The notes under the pieces were generated by a model. It was not told the origin of the DNA. It made no database searches and worked only from the letters and a program-made list of their open reading frames with translations. Both the position numbers and the translations under genes were made by a program. A stretch of 64,000 nt of DNA from Neckera pumila. Lineage: Eukaryota > Streptophyta > Bryopsida > Hypnales > Neckeraceae. The stretch lies in the NCBI GenBank assembly GCA_963969595.1, contig OZ018409.1, forward strand, positions 2,978,501-3,042,500. Direction: 5' to 3'. Positions 34,959 to 46,377 of this stretch are shown here, piece by piece (within the stretch, counting starts at the first letter, position 1; each line of letters starts with the position of its first letter).

Positions 34959-35656
34959 TGAACACTTGTGAGCATAGGTTATGGAAGGTTTTATAGCCAT
35001 GCATATTATTTCTTAGGAACTAAATGATGTATTCCAAGTCTATGCTCTAGGCGATCACCAGAACTTAGAATTGCTCATGCTCTACTCTTTGCTTTCACAA
35101 TCATAACATTGAGTAGCACGCATTGGAACTGCCTTTGCTCTACAATAGATGGTGTGGGATATTTGACACCCAACAACCTCTGCATCAGCTTTTTTTTTTT
35201 GGTTTTTGGAGAAGTGTTGAAGTGGCAACATACGAGAAAATGATGTAGCCAAATATTTTAGTATTCATCTATATTTTACATAGAATTATCTTTTCATCCA
35301 CATATTTGGATGAGTTTCATTTATATTTGACATTTTCATCCAAAATTTAATAAAGAATTGGAGCAATTTGGCATTATCATCCAATTATTCTTCAAATTTT
35401 TCCTATAGGTTTGATGCAGCCCATTTTTTTTGAGGCATTTGGACCTCATAAGGCCCAAATAAAAAACACTACTCTACATCCTCTTGTTGTCTACTGAGCT
35501 ATTGATGAAGCATTACTACGTGTAGAATATCCTACACCATCTAATGTAGAGCCAAGGCAGTCCCATTGTGAGCTACTAAATGTTATGGTCATGGCAGTTT
35601 ACGCTCTAGTCGGAGTGTGAAAACTGCTTTCTGAAGGAGATTCCATAGGAGAATAT
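34959..35656. other. Intergenic DNA with a faint hAT MITE relic
   Basis: About 35190-35345 resembles the hAT family order (poly-T, GGAGAAGTG, AGTGGCAAC, TTCATCTATATT, TTTTCATCCA) but is heavily decayed. No gene. Confidence 0.35.
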
Positions 35657-36743
35657 TGTACAGTCGGGTACAACAATCTTACGATGTTTTCAAGCCAGTT
35701 TTTAGTAGAAAGTTCATCAACTTCAAGAAGCTCTAGCATGCTCAAAAATGATCTGATTTTGAAACCGCAAATTGCATTGGAATCACGATGAAGTGCACTT
35801 CAACTTCATAACAAGTGAAAAATGAATAGTTGAAAACCATACAACAATTTGGATTCCTTTTATACACTACATTAGAAAAAGTATGAGCCCTTGACAAGGC
35901 CCCTAAGAACCCCTTTCAAGGGGTCTCCTTCGTTGTTTTAATTTGTACTTTGGGACGATAAAAATTCCTTACACCCTACTATTCCTTTGACTACAATCAT
36001 GTCTCACATTGGCATGTCTAATTTTCACTAGGCATCACAATTACATGTACATTTTACCATGATCCTTTTCTCTATATTAAAATCTTCAACCTAGTATCTT
36101 TGAAGGTAACATTTAGTTATGATTCTGTACAATAGTAGAAGAAGAATTAAGAAATTGTGAGTTTGTGATATAGTACTAGATTGCCATTTTTTATCCATAG
36201 GTTTTGTGATGTACAATAGGAAAGTCATACAAGGTAGAGACACTTCACACATGCTTTTAATGTACCTAGTCTAGGCTCAATAAATGTTAAGAGAGGCCAT
36301 TCTTAATGGCCTTGTGGAGGGTTCATATTTTTTTCTAATGTCTACTACTTCAAAGAGATCCTTTGGAAGATAGTCACAGTTTTTTTGCATTCAAGTAAAG
36401 AAGAAGAAAGAAATCGTACAAGAAATTCAAGTGATATGAGATCAAGTATCTCTAAAGCAATTGTGAAGGTTCATTTCTAATATGGACCATTAAATACTAG
36501 TTGTATTTTTCACAAATGGTAGCAACACTAGATGATAGATAGTGTATAGAAACATCAAACTTTTTGTATGATTTTCAATTACGTATGTGTATTTGCAATG
36601 ATGATAAAGTAGACTTGAATGTGATTCCAATGCAATTTATAATTCAAGATTCCTTTCATTTTTGATCACACACCGACCTCTTAAAGTTCACCAAATCTCA
36701 GCAGGCTGCAAAAAATTTTAAGATTGTTGTACCCGACTGTACA
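35657..36743. mobile_element. TIR element with perfect 25-bp termini, 1,087 bp
   Basis: The first 25 bases (beginning TGTACAGTCGGGTACAACAA, 35657-35681) recur exactly inverted at 36719-36743. Imperfect inverted similarity extends about 140 bp inward (for example AAATTGCATTGGAATCAC near 35768-35786, with its inverse near 36620-36645). No transposase frame and no clear target duplication (flanks TAT and TAA). A similar but decayed terminus lies near 34060-34092. Confidence 0.65.
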
Positions 36744-36860
36744 TAACAAAAGCTTACATTAACCACTAGCGTGTGATTTATGGTCTAGAATTCTTGGAAT
36801 TCCTTTTAGTGATATTGTAATATAGTTGTGTACTGTACATGTGTTACTATGGGCACGCAC

Positions 36861-37792
36861 TTAACCTCTAAAGGACTATTGTCTGTTTGGAGACAAATGC
36901 GTTTTTGGGCAGGTACCTACAGGCTGAAATTTTGTCTTGATTTTTTGAAATTTTTTTTGAAGATAGAAAAACTGATAAGCTTTGTGTTAGAATAATTTTT
37001 TTCACAATCGATGCCCGGGAAAAAAAGTTATGACCAAATAAGCTCAAAACAAGGGACGGCGGGCAACCCGGGTAGCAAAAAAAAATGGAAAAAAATTTGA
37101 ATTTTTTTTTTATATTTTTTTCTCATAGATTATATTTTTGCCTTTTTGGAAAGCTTTGATTTATTTCATTTGGATTTGTTTTGAGAAAGTTATGGACATT
37201 CTTGTTTTTCGGGCAATTAGAGCATCTTCTTGAAAAAGTAACTTCTAGGATGCATTTTTGAATGCAATTTTTCAAATTTTTCAGTTTTCCTTTTTTGGCA
37301 TGGTTTATATTACTTGCTAGAAAAATCCCGCCATGGGGATTAGTGAATTTTAATTCCATCTAAAATATACAAATATTTTAGATTTTCCTTCTATCTCGTC
37401 TCTACTTCTACTTAACAGTTTTTTAAAGAATGATAGGTAAGCTTTTTTGAATTTTTTTTTTTCCTAGACTCTCAACTCAATTCTCCACTACAAATATTTA
37501 AAGTTCAAAACTCTGTAGTGCAAAAACTTTAAGTTAAAATGTTCAAAGTCAAGAAATCTAGTCCCGCAATGTGATGAAAAACTTGTTTTTTTCACTTTAA
37601 ACGCAAATATCTTACAATCTGTGCGGTCAAAAATTCTGAAATTTTTTCCATACTCTCATACTAATTAGGTGTAAGATCCTACGGTTAGATGTGAAAAAAA
37701 AATATTTTTCAAATTTTTTTACTTTTTACTATAGAAATGGCAGTTTTGAGTGTTTTTTGGCAGAAGAAGGGCCTCAGTCCTTTAGGGGTTAA
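36861..37792 (+). mobile_element. TTAA-CCC terminal element, subfamily A, copy 3
   Basis: The termini are TTAACCTCTAAAGGACTATT and, inverted, TTAACCCCTAAAGGACTGAG, both bounded by TTAA. Full-length at 932 bp, and one of the cleanest copies for defining the family. No coding capacity. Confidence 0.8.
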
Positions 37793-38110
37793 AGCCATGG
37801 TATATTCCAAAGCTGACATGTCTACAGTCTGAGGAGCATGTAGTGATGCAAGCTGACATGGAAGTGGAGGGGGGTATATCCAATTCTATGGAAACATGAG
37901 AGCATGAGAGTAGGAGCCCCGCAGTTCTTCAAAGAATTTTCAGTTGGTTCTTGACTTCATGCAATCATATGAATTCAGTTACATTTAGGCAAAGCAATGG
38001 GGTGTGGAGTGACTAGAGTCTTTTAACTCCACCCCAAAGGATAGATTAGATCTGAATTTTGTAAATGGGAGGTGACGAACTGGTGAAAGTAATATACATG
38101 GTCCTATTTC
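37793..38110 (+). pseudogene. 3' end relic of a BTB/POZ gene
   Basis: This segment aligns with 51800-52060, the 3' end and flank of the BTB/POZ gene. Shared stretches are ATGTAGTGATGCAAG, GGTTCTTGACTTC, GCAATCATATG and GATTTTGTAAATG-like words. Read in the same frame it gives SEEHVVMQADMEVEG and then SNSMET followed by TGA, parallel to EEDVVMQVDVEVEG ... SIDT and TGA in the main gene. Everything upstream of about 37800 is replaced by a TTAA-type element, so only the tail survives. Confidence 0.65.
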
Positions 38111-38227
38111 TGAAAATGGCACAGTTATCACAAAGACTAAAGTTATGAGAGGTAAAGAACTAGGATCAGTATTTAGGAAGGCAAAGTTTCCCAATATGAA
38201 TACGCATATGGTTTGTTGGTTACGTAC

Positions 38228-38720
38228 CGGGTGACTTCGAATCAGGGCTTTTTTTTTCATTTTTTGAGAAGTGCCATAGTGGCGATATAAAATTTTGCAG
38301 TGGTGCTTCAAATTTCAACATTCATCCATATTAGATAGAAAATATACATATCACATGTCTATAATTTGGTTTTCATCCACAATCTGGCGATTTCATCCAA
38401 TTGTTTTTTTACTCTGAATTTTGTTTGGCGATTTCATCAATTTTCTTGTCATTTTTTGTACCATTTTTTAGCCAGATTATTTTTCCTGGTGCAATCTGGC
38501 ACCAGAAAGCCAAAAAAACAAGCCCTGCTTTGAAGTAACCGTGAGCCCCTACGCCTTGAGCATGCACCACACGCTCCAGAATGCGTTCCCGGTTAAAATG
38601 TGCATTCTTCTTGAACAAATGAAGATCCTCGAATGTCACGATGCCGCTCTCCCCAATCGTTACACTGATCAATCCACACGGTCCAGGCAATTTTTCATCA
38701 AACCAATTGACATTCACTCA
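38228..38720 (-). pseudogene. Catalase exon relic split by a hAT element
   Basis: Read on the minus strand, 38720-38528 encodes a piece of the catalase N-terminal core: [25 protein letters not shown] and VGAHGYF. It includes the active-site histidine of the VVHA motif. The frame resumes at about 38242 after the hAT insertion with (E)VTR and a GTACGT donor at 38227, so the original exon end survives. A plausible acceptor (CTGTCAG) precedes the exon at 38721. Likely decay includes Leu where RERIPERVV normally has Pro, Ser-Ile where the family has Arg-Gly-Pro-like residues, and the insertion itself. No other catalase exon was found nearby. Catalase detoxifies hydrogen peroxide in peroxisomes; this copy cannot. 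Confidence 0.75.
38243..38527. mobile_element. hAT MITE inserted in the catalase exon, 285 bp
   Basis: The termini are CAGGGCTTTTTTTTTC and, inverted, CAGGGCTTGTTTTTTTGG. The flanking octamers are CTTCGAAT (38235-38242) and CTTTGAAG (38528-38535), matching in six of eight positions as an aged 8-bp duplication. The interior matches the copy at 22461 in inverse orientation. Confidence 0.75.
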
Positions 38721-39689
38721 CTGACAGCACCCAAACAAAAGCCTTAATTTTCAAGCAATTTGCACAAAGCCTGTTGAATCACTCCAAAAGTGGATGTTGA
38801 GGGTAAACAAACAATGTTACGCTAATTGCTTAAAGCAAAAGGAGGCCAACCCTACGCCGTCACGGATTCAATCTCCATTGTTCACCTGGAATGTGAACAA
38901 GCCGTGACTACCCCTATTACAACGACGTACACTAATACTAGTACCTCAAAAAGAAAGATCTAACAGAGGGCTGCTGCAAAATCTCGTTGCTAAATTGCCT
39001 CACAGAGAGACGAAGAGCCCCATTAAGGTAGAAGCACCAGTTGTTGACCACGCCCAGTATCCAACTTGTAGGGTGCCCTATTTCCAACCTTCGGTTGGAA
39101 ATCAAGTTTGAGTGTTGTTTTTTTGTCTTTTTCAAGGTTGGGACTAATATGGTTATGACACATGTCCCGAAGTAGTGAGCATCCTTGACAATCAGAATTG
39201 GAAGACTCTAGACTTTGTCTACTAGTGAAATGCACTTTTTGGCTCCCAAAATTAACTGTAATTTCAATTTTGGGAATTAAATTCTGAAAATTTTGCAATC
39301 TCCATATTTCCTATCTTCCTACATGGGAAAAATTTCCACCACCTCATACTGCGCACAATCTGCTCCAAAACTCCTTAAATGATCGACTACTGGTGCTTCT
39401 ACCTTAATACAAGCTGCGTTGATCGATGTCAAACTGTTAACCTTCTTGTAATCAGCTAGTTCTTGGATCTCCAAGCACGTTGAGAGTGCGTGACTAGCTC
39501 CACCGAATGACAGAGGCATGAATGGACTCAAGAGTCAGGAGGTATTGGTGTAATTTTTCTCAGAATTATAAGAATTATAAGAATTTTGAGTAATAGTTCA
39601 GAGTAGTGAACATTTGTGACAACAGTGATACAGTAATTGTAGTTCAGTGAATTTGGGAAAAAGGTGATTAGTTTACAATTTCAGATCGG
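38721..39689. other. Flank of the catalase relic, no gene recognised
   Basis: Balanced base composition persists to about 39540. Minus-strand frames at 39023-39298 and 39319-39531 are open but match nothing I know. They might be further relic exons or flank of the duplicated segment. Confidence 0.35.
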
Positions 39690-39692
39690 TAA

Positions 39693-40190
39693 GACCATCT
39701 GCAATGCAGTCACAGTACATGGCCCAGTATCGGTATAGCTAACTTTTGAATGCTAAACAATTAGAGTTTGAAAACTGTCTTATTGGAAGCGCAACGGAAA
39801 GAACATGGAGAAGGAACAAAAAAATTTCAAACTAGACATTGGACAAGTACTTCAAAAGCAAGGTACAAATCTGAATTTGTAGAGGTCTTAGCAAATCACG
39901 GTTACCAAAACAACATTTGGCCATTGACCCACTAAAAATCGTCAAATGTGGAGGGTCAATGGCCAAATGTTGTTTTGGTAACCGTGATTTGCTAAGACCT
40001 CTACAAATTCAGATTTGTACCTTGCTTTTGAAGTACTTGTCCAATGTCTAGTTTGAAATTTTTTTGTTCCTTCTCCATGTTCTTTCCGTTGCGCTTCCAA
40101 TAAGACAGTTTTCAAACTCTAATTGTTTAGCATTCAAAAGTTAGCTATACCGATACTGGGCCATGTACCGTGGTAGCATTGCAGATGGTC
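39693..40190. mobile_element. Near-perfect palindromic Tourist-like MITE, 498 bp
   Basis: The two arms, each about 235 bp, are almost identical inverted copies. The only clear mismatches lie within about 15-30 bases of the ends. The short loop around 39945-39957 reads CACTAAAAATCGTCAAATGTG. The termini are GACCATCTGCAATGC, and TAA duplicates at 39690-39692 and 40191-40193. The 3-bp TAA duplication fits PIF/Harbinger. Transcription across it would give a long double-stranded hairpin. Confidence 0.85.
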
Positions 40191-40306
40191 TAAGTGGCGC
40201 AAGCAACTGGATGGATTCTCACTTGGGAAGTAAATTAAGTTAAGGTTAAAGTGGGTGGCTCAAAAAGCGACCCAGTTTAAGGGTTATTGGTCTTCTTTGA
40301 TGGGTC

Positions 40307-41263
40307 TTAACCCTTGAAGGACCAAGGCCTTTTTTTCTGCCAAAAAACACTCAAAATTGCCATTTCTATAGCAAAGAGTTAAAAGGATTGAATTTTTTTT
40401 TTTCACAACTAACCATAGGATCTTATATCTAACTAGTATGACAATGTGTGCAAAAATTTCAGAATTTTGACCGCAAGGATTGCAAGATATTTGAGTTTAA
40501 AGTGAAAAAAACTAGTTTTTCAGCACATTGCGGGACTAGATTTTATGACTTTGAACATTTTTTAACTTAGTGTTTTGCACTATAGAGTTTGAGCTTTAAA
40601 TATTTATAGTGGAGAATTGAGTTGAGAATCTAGCAAAAAAAGAGTCCAAAAAAAACTCAATTTTTATTCTTAAAAAAATTGTTAAATAGAAATAGGTACG
40701 AGGTAGAAGGAAAATCTAAAATACTAATATTTTTGTATGGAATTAAAGAGCACTAATTCCAATGGTGAAATTCTTCTAGCAAAAAAACTAAACCTTTTTT
40801 GATTTTTTTTTTTTGAAAAATTGTAAAAATTGCATTCAGAAATGAATCCTACAAGTTATTTTTTGAAGAAGATGCTCTAAGTGCCTGAAAAACAAGATTG
40901 TCTATAACTTACTCATAATAAATCCAAATGAAATGAATCAAAGCTTTCTAGATAGACAAAAATATAATCTATAAAGGAAAAAAAAATTAAAAAAAATTAA
41001 AAAAAAAAAAAAAAATTGCCCCTCCTCCCCCTACCCACCCCACCCACCACCACCACCACCACCACCAATGTTGTTTTGAGCTTATTTGAGCATAACTATT
41101 TTTCCCGATCATTGGTTAAAAAAAAAAACTATATTCCCATGAAGCTTAGCAATTTTCTACCTTCAAAAAAAGTTTCAAGAAATCTCAACAAAAATTCAGC
41201 CCGTAGGTACATGCCCGAAATCCCATTTGTTCCACGAAGGGACAATGGTCCTTGAGGGGTTAA
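40307..41263 (-). mobile_element. TTAA-CCC terminal element, subfamily A, copy 4
   Basis: The termini are TTAACCCTTGAAGGACCAAG and, inverted, TTAACCCCTCAAGGACCATT, bounded by TTAA; 957 bp. It contains a C-rich (CCA)n microsatellite at about 41025-41068. No real ORF; the plus-strand frame at 41016-41255 is the microsatellite. Confidence 0.75.
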
Positions 41264-41270
41264 TAGAGAA

Positions 41271-41474
41271 CCACTCATTCCCAATCATGGACCTAATTGC
41301 GACCGTTTCTAAAGACAATACTCAATTTAGAATTTAAATGTAGGTACACCATAGATAGCATATTGTTTGTTGACCAAAGCAATAAGCTATCCATGGAGCA
41401 AGAACATTTTAGTTCTAAAATGAATACCGTCTCTAGAAACGGTTGCAATTAGGTCTCTGATGAGGAATGGGTGG
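41271..41474. mobile_element. Small foldback element, 204 bp
   Basis: CCACTCATTCC at 41271 and the following ACCTAATTGCGACCGTTTCT are repeated inverted at 41415-41474. Inner arms (CACCATAGATAGC and GCTATCCATGGAG) also pair. No target duplication recognised. Confidence 0.6.
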
Positions 41475-42205
41475 AAAATATTTTCCCTTATTTTTCACTT
41501 GAAGAAAAATTGATACAGAACTTAAAACAAGTGATTTCATATTCTTTAGAGCATTTATGAATTACTTATGAATTTCAAAAGAATTGTATGGCATGCACCT
41601 CTTCCTGATCATAGGCTTTGCAAAACCCACTCACGCGCAGTCTCAAAAAGACACGGCTTGACCAAAAACAAGCGTTGCCGCATTCAAAAAGTAATAGACA
41701 AGGTTCCTAAAAGTGACCTTTACTAAACTTAAACACACCCTACATTCTTTTAACATTTGTAAGAATACAATTGGACAATTAATTCTCATTCAGAAAAATT
41801 AAGTGGACACCCTTTGGCATTGAAAGGGAACCTCCCTGGCTCTTATTCCATCCATTGGCAAAGTATGAAGCAATATATGACAAGTCTCAATTATGCTCTC
41901 ATATTGTTGACAGTCCATTTTAGAACCACTTACTATCCATTTCAGAGGGATAGGGCTGTTTGAAGGTCTCTTTTTGAGCCATCTACCTTACATTGGCGAG
42001 AGAAGATGCTTGATCTACTGGGAAGACCAGTTCATGGCACATGGCAAACACGTATCACCACTTACACTTGGCAGTGCCTGGAATTGCTGAGTACGTGGAA
42101 TAGATAGGCTGGAATGTTCGATGAAGGTAAGGTTCTGGAGGCTCAGCAACCGCTCGTTTTAGGGTTGGTTTGCCTATTTCATGTATTTCTTTGGATGGGA
42201 GTATT
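41475..42205. other. Intergenic DNA
   Basis: No gene, RNA gene or complete repeat recognised. Composition is slightly GC-richer at 41600-42170. Confidence 0.35.
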
Positions 42206-42944
42206 TTAACCCCTAAATGACAGACCCATGACCATTGATTTCAAACCTCACTGTCCATCACTCAATTTGCTACCATTTTGCAACTAGATATGTATGAAAA
42301 TTTTTATTTTTTTCAAAGATGAAAGTGCATGTCTTCTTTACTTCAAAAAAAATTTAAATTTTTTTCTGGAAGATTAATTTTTTTTAAGAATTTTTGAAGA
42401 AAAAGTGAAGAAAAATCATATTAAATAGAAAATATTTTGAAAAATCTGAAAATTTCATCATAAGCGTATATCACAATGACAAACATCATGGTGTAAACTC
42501 AATTTCCGTGTCAATCTATAATTAGAAAATAATAAACATTGAAAACACATCCAATGTTCAAATTGCAATAAAATATGCAATCTTAGGAATATTTTCAAAA
42601 TTCAAATTGGAGGTAAAACTAGAGTAGATGACCTTCATTTTTTTAGTTTGACTCAAACTCAAAAATATCATTTTTGTGGAGAAATTTCAGATTTAAAGCA
42701 AGGAGTAACAACTTTCTAAAATACTCTAAAATAGCATATTTTGTGATCTGTTTTTTTTAATGGCTTCTCATTTCTATAAAGACAAAAATTTGAAAGAGTA
42801 CAAACTCAATTGGATACTCTTCATAATCCAATGTGAAAGGTCAACAAGGAAAAGGAGGATGAAAAAATGCTTTTGAACTCTCTTGGCTTAACAGTATTGT
42901 CATCGGAACGCCACAGAATGGCGTCCGCGGCGTTCCAGGGTTAA
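42206..42944. mobile_element. TTAA-CCC terminal element (type G), 739 bp
   Basis: It starts TTAACCCCTAAATGACAGAC and ends, inverted, TTAACCCTGGAACGCC; only the outer seven bases match. The right end carries a strong GC-rich stem (GGAACGCC ... GGCGTTCC). The left end matches the right end of the short element at 15415-15645. Confidence 0.5.
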
Positions 42945-42981
42945 GCTCATTTTTTAGACAAAGAGAAATAGATGAGGTATC

Positions 42982-43940
42982 TATCCTCAAAAGGCCCAAG
43001 ACCTTTTTCTGCCAAAAAACACCCAAAACTACCATTTTTACAGCAAACAATAAAAATATTAAAAAATGTTTTTTTTTCACATCTAGCCGTAGGATCTTAC
43101 ATCCAAATAGTATAAAAATGTGTGTAAAAAATTTCAGACTTTTTGACCGCACAGATTGCAAGATATCTGCGTTTAAAGTGAAAAAAACAAATTTTTGTGG
43201 AATTGGATTTTTGACTTTGGACATTTCTAACATTAAATTTTTTGCTTTGCAAAGTTTTGAGCTTCAAAAGTCTATAGTCGAGAATTGAGTTGAGTTGAGT
43301 TGAGAATCTAGCAAAAAAGAGTCCAAAAAAACTCAATTTTTGTTATTAAAAAAACTATTAAGTAGAAATAGGTACGAGGTAGAAGGAAAATCTAAAATAC
43401 TAATATTTTTGTATGGAATTAAAGAGCACTAATTCCAGTGGTAAAATTGTTCCAGCAAAAAAACTAAACCATGTAGAACTTTTTTTTCTAAAAAATTGTA
43501 AAAATTGCATCCATAAATGAATCCTACAAGTTATTTTTTGGGGGAAGATGCTCTAAGTGCCCGAAAAACAAGATTGTACATAACTTTCTTATAACAAATC
43601 CAAATGAAATGAATCAAATCTTTCCACACAGACAAAAATATAAGCTATAAGAAAAAAAATCCAAGAAAATCTATAAGAAAAAAAAATTCAAAAGAAATTC
43701 AAAAGAAATTCAAAAAATTTTGCAAAATTGTTTTTGCTTTCCCTTGAACATTGTTTTGAGATTATTTGGGCATAACTTTTTTCCCCAAGCACCGATTGAA
43801 AAAAAAAAACTATTTTCACGAAGCTTAGCAATTTTTCTATCTTGAAAAAAGTCTCAAAAAATCATGATAAAAATTCAGCCCGTAGGTACCTGCCCAAAAT
43901 CCCATTTGTCCCCCAAAGGAACAATGGGCTTTTAGAAGCA
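42982..43940 (-). mobile_element. TTAA-type element, subfamily A, copy 5 (ends eroded)
   Basis: The full internal order of subfamily A is present (GTAGGATCTTAC, GATTGCAAGATATCTGCGTT, TTAGCAATTTTTCTATC, CCCATTTGTCCCCCAAAGGA). The termini read ATCCTCAAAAGGCCCAAG and GGGCTTTTAGAAGC, so both TTAA ends have decayed. It contains the short run (GAGTT)n near 43284. Confidence 0.65.
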
Positions 43941-44891
43941 AAGTCAAGTAGTTTCATATTCTTCAAAGCATGATTGAATCATTGATGAATTTTTAAATGA
44001 GTCTTATTGTAGGCACCTACTTATGAACCTAGGTCTTCTATAACCATTCATGTGTAACTTCTAAAAAAAGATGGAAAAGCAAAGCAAATGATTGGCTCTT
44101 GCAATCAATAATGCTTTTTCCTCCATTCATTTAATGACTATAGAAGTCAATCTAAAAATCACCTCTTGTCCATTTCACAATTATTTATAGGGGCAGTTCA
44201 TATTGCCCGTGTGATATTTGAGCCTCCTACCTTAGACTGCTCTTAAAGCGACCATTTAAAGAATCAATTTCCTTTTTGTGGGAAGCTAAAATATTTTAAA
44301 ATACTTTTTAGTAATTTTGGTCGAAAGAAAAATAAAATTAGCATCAAACCCAGCTCATTTCATACTTTTTGGACCTTGTGGAATTAGTTAGAAATTTTTT
44401 AAGTTGAAACGCAATGGCCACTAAAAGCAACCACCTCCTAAAATGTACACTATTGGTATACTGAAGAAAGCAAACTATCTAAGTGCCTTGGATGGGCGGT
44501 ACAGTTTGCTTGATTTGGTTTGGAAATATCTATAAAAAAATAAAATAAAATAAAATAAGTCATTAAAAAGCATCTAGTTTCACTTATTTAACCCTTAATT
44601 TATTAAAGGCAATAAGACTTACCTAGTAGTTTTTAATCCAAGTTTGAAGAGTTTATGTGCGGATTTTTATTTGTTCAAATATTTTTTTGGAACCAGCACA
44701 TATAATGTTCCATTGCACTTTAAACAAAGACAATCATCGACTTCAAAAACAAATAGTCCCCACCTGCATGAAAAAAGTTGACAAAAAAAAATTGTTCTCT
44801 TTGTGAGCCACAAAAAAGAGACTGCCTTGCCTTCTTCTTTCCAAAACGCCTTGGTTCACTTTAGATTAAGAAGGACCTTTTGTATAATTGA
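43941..44891. other. Intergenic DNA with a dispersed low-copy repeat
   Basis: About 44230-44480 shares ordered words with about 56330-56560 (for example GCAATGGCCACT/GCAATGGTCATT, then ACCTCCTxAAxxTACACTAT), so it is one diverged dispersed repeat. A short (AAAAT)n lies at about 44534-44558. No gene. Confidence 0.4.
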
Positions 44892-45845
44892 TTAACCTCT
44901 AAAGGACCAGCATGTATTTTTTGGCAACATAGAAATTTTGGGTAGGTACATGTGATTAGAGGTTTGTATGTTTTAGGTCCAAACTTTAATAGAAGTTGTA
45001 GACAAGGAATATCTTTCATATACACAAAATTTTGCAACATTTGAAAATATGAGTCAAAATTTATTGCCTAATATATTACCTTTTTTTTAAGGTGGGTAGT
45101 CCGGATAAATCAGAAAAAATAACTTCTTTTATAAACAAAATTTGAAACTGGTTTTCTAGAATTATATATACTTGGAAAGCTTTGAATTGTTTTATTTTTA
45201 TCAATGAGCCAAAAGTTATGAAGAGTTTTTGTAGTGCAGGTATTATGGATTCTCTACTCTAAAATAAACTTTGAAGTCTTTTATCTTGCTCAATTTTCAA
45301 ATAAACAAAATCATAGGACATAAATTGTTTATTACGACAATGCAAGCATTGGGTTTGGCATTTTTCAATTCCATAATTAAATTCTTAACAACTTGGTATT
45401 TAAAATCATTCTCTACTTCTTTCTATTTACTACTTTTTTCCTATATGTTGTACAATTCCAAACATTAGAAGAGATTTGAGGCCTCTAAGAGACTGCGAGT
45501 TATCCTGCGTTCCCAGACTATGGGAACACAGGATAACTGTTGGTTGATGTGGCCGAGAGAGTGCCACATTATTTTTAAATAAAAATAAAAAAATAAAAAT
45601 TGGGCTTAAAATGGTATTTGGAAGAGAATTTAATATTTATTTATTTTTTAATTTCAAATGCTCATGTCTTTCAATCCACGCAGTGGAAATGTCTACAAAA
45701 GTTTCCACATGCTTTAAAGTCAATGTACTACAAGCCATTGTTACATATATTGAAAAAAAAAATTCAAAAATTTGGTACTTGTACTAAAAATGGCAATTTT
45801 TGAGCATTTTTGATGAAACTGTAGTTATGGAACTTTAGTGGTTAA
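44892..45845 (+). mobile_element. TTAA-CCC terminal element, subfamily D, copy 2
   Basis: The termini are TTAACCTCTAAAGGACCAGC and, inverted, TTAACCACTAAAGTTCCATA, bounded by TTAA. A CATTAG-family MITE interrupts it at 45463 after CAATTCCAAA, where the other D copies continue ATGATTTGAAAAT. Some D sequence at the insertion was lost. Its right TTAA is shared with the next element. Confidence 0.7.
45463..45597. mobile_element. MITE of the CATTAG...CTAATG family, copy 4 (nested, 3' truncated)
   Basis: It starts CATTAGAAGAGATTTGAGG and keeps the inner stem (CTGCGTTCCC ... GGGAACACAGG) and the GTGCCACATTAT block. The right terminus is missing. Confidence 0.65.
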
Positions 45846-46377
45846 CCCCTAAAAGCCCAAGGGGTTTGGACAAAATACAAATGTGTTATAAAATATAAGT
45901 TCTAAATTTTTTTTGAAGTTTGCATCAAAGAAGATAATGTGAAGTACGAAAAGTACAAAACATCCGTACGGTCAAAATTACAAAAATATTTTTAGATTTT
46001 TTTAAAATGCATTTTGAAGATATAACTTCAAAAACTCACCAAAAATACAATTTCTATTTAGCGTTTGAATTTTTTTTTATTGGTCAAAATTGTGGTTTCT
46101 ATTGATTTGTGAAAAAATGCATGAGATCTAGTAAGGAGAACACCAATACTTTCCCCATATAGTAAGTTTTTCAACACCAAACAAATCTAGATACTTTGTG
46201 CTATTTCTCTTATAGTTTTTGTTTGACTGTAGCGATGTGAGTTTTGAGTATAAACATTGATAGACAACCCAACCTTTTGCAAAAATAAATAAAAATAAAA
46301 ATAAAAAAATATTCCGAAAATTTTGTCCAAAGTCGGGGAGTGACCATGACATGGTCGCTTGAGCGCTTAGGGGTTAA
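45842..46377. mobile_element. TTAA-CCC terminal element (type E), 536 bp
   Basis: It starts TTAACCCCTAAAAGCCCAAG and ends, inverted, TTAACCCCTAAGCGCTCAAG, bounded by TTAA. Its first TTAA is the last TTAA of the subfamily D element before it, so the two abut with no extra base. An (AAAAT)n-like stretch lies near 46284-46310. Confidence 0.7.

Noticed and set aside
36861..37792. TTAA elements as solo LTRs of a retrotransposon
   Set aside because: The ends are inverted repeats starting TTAACCC rather than TG...CA, and no 4-6 bp variable duplication is present.
41016..41255. Pro/Thr-rich ORF
   Set aside because: Produced by a (CCA)n microsatellite inside a TTAA-type element.
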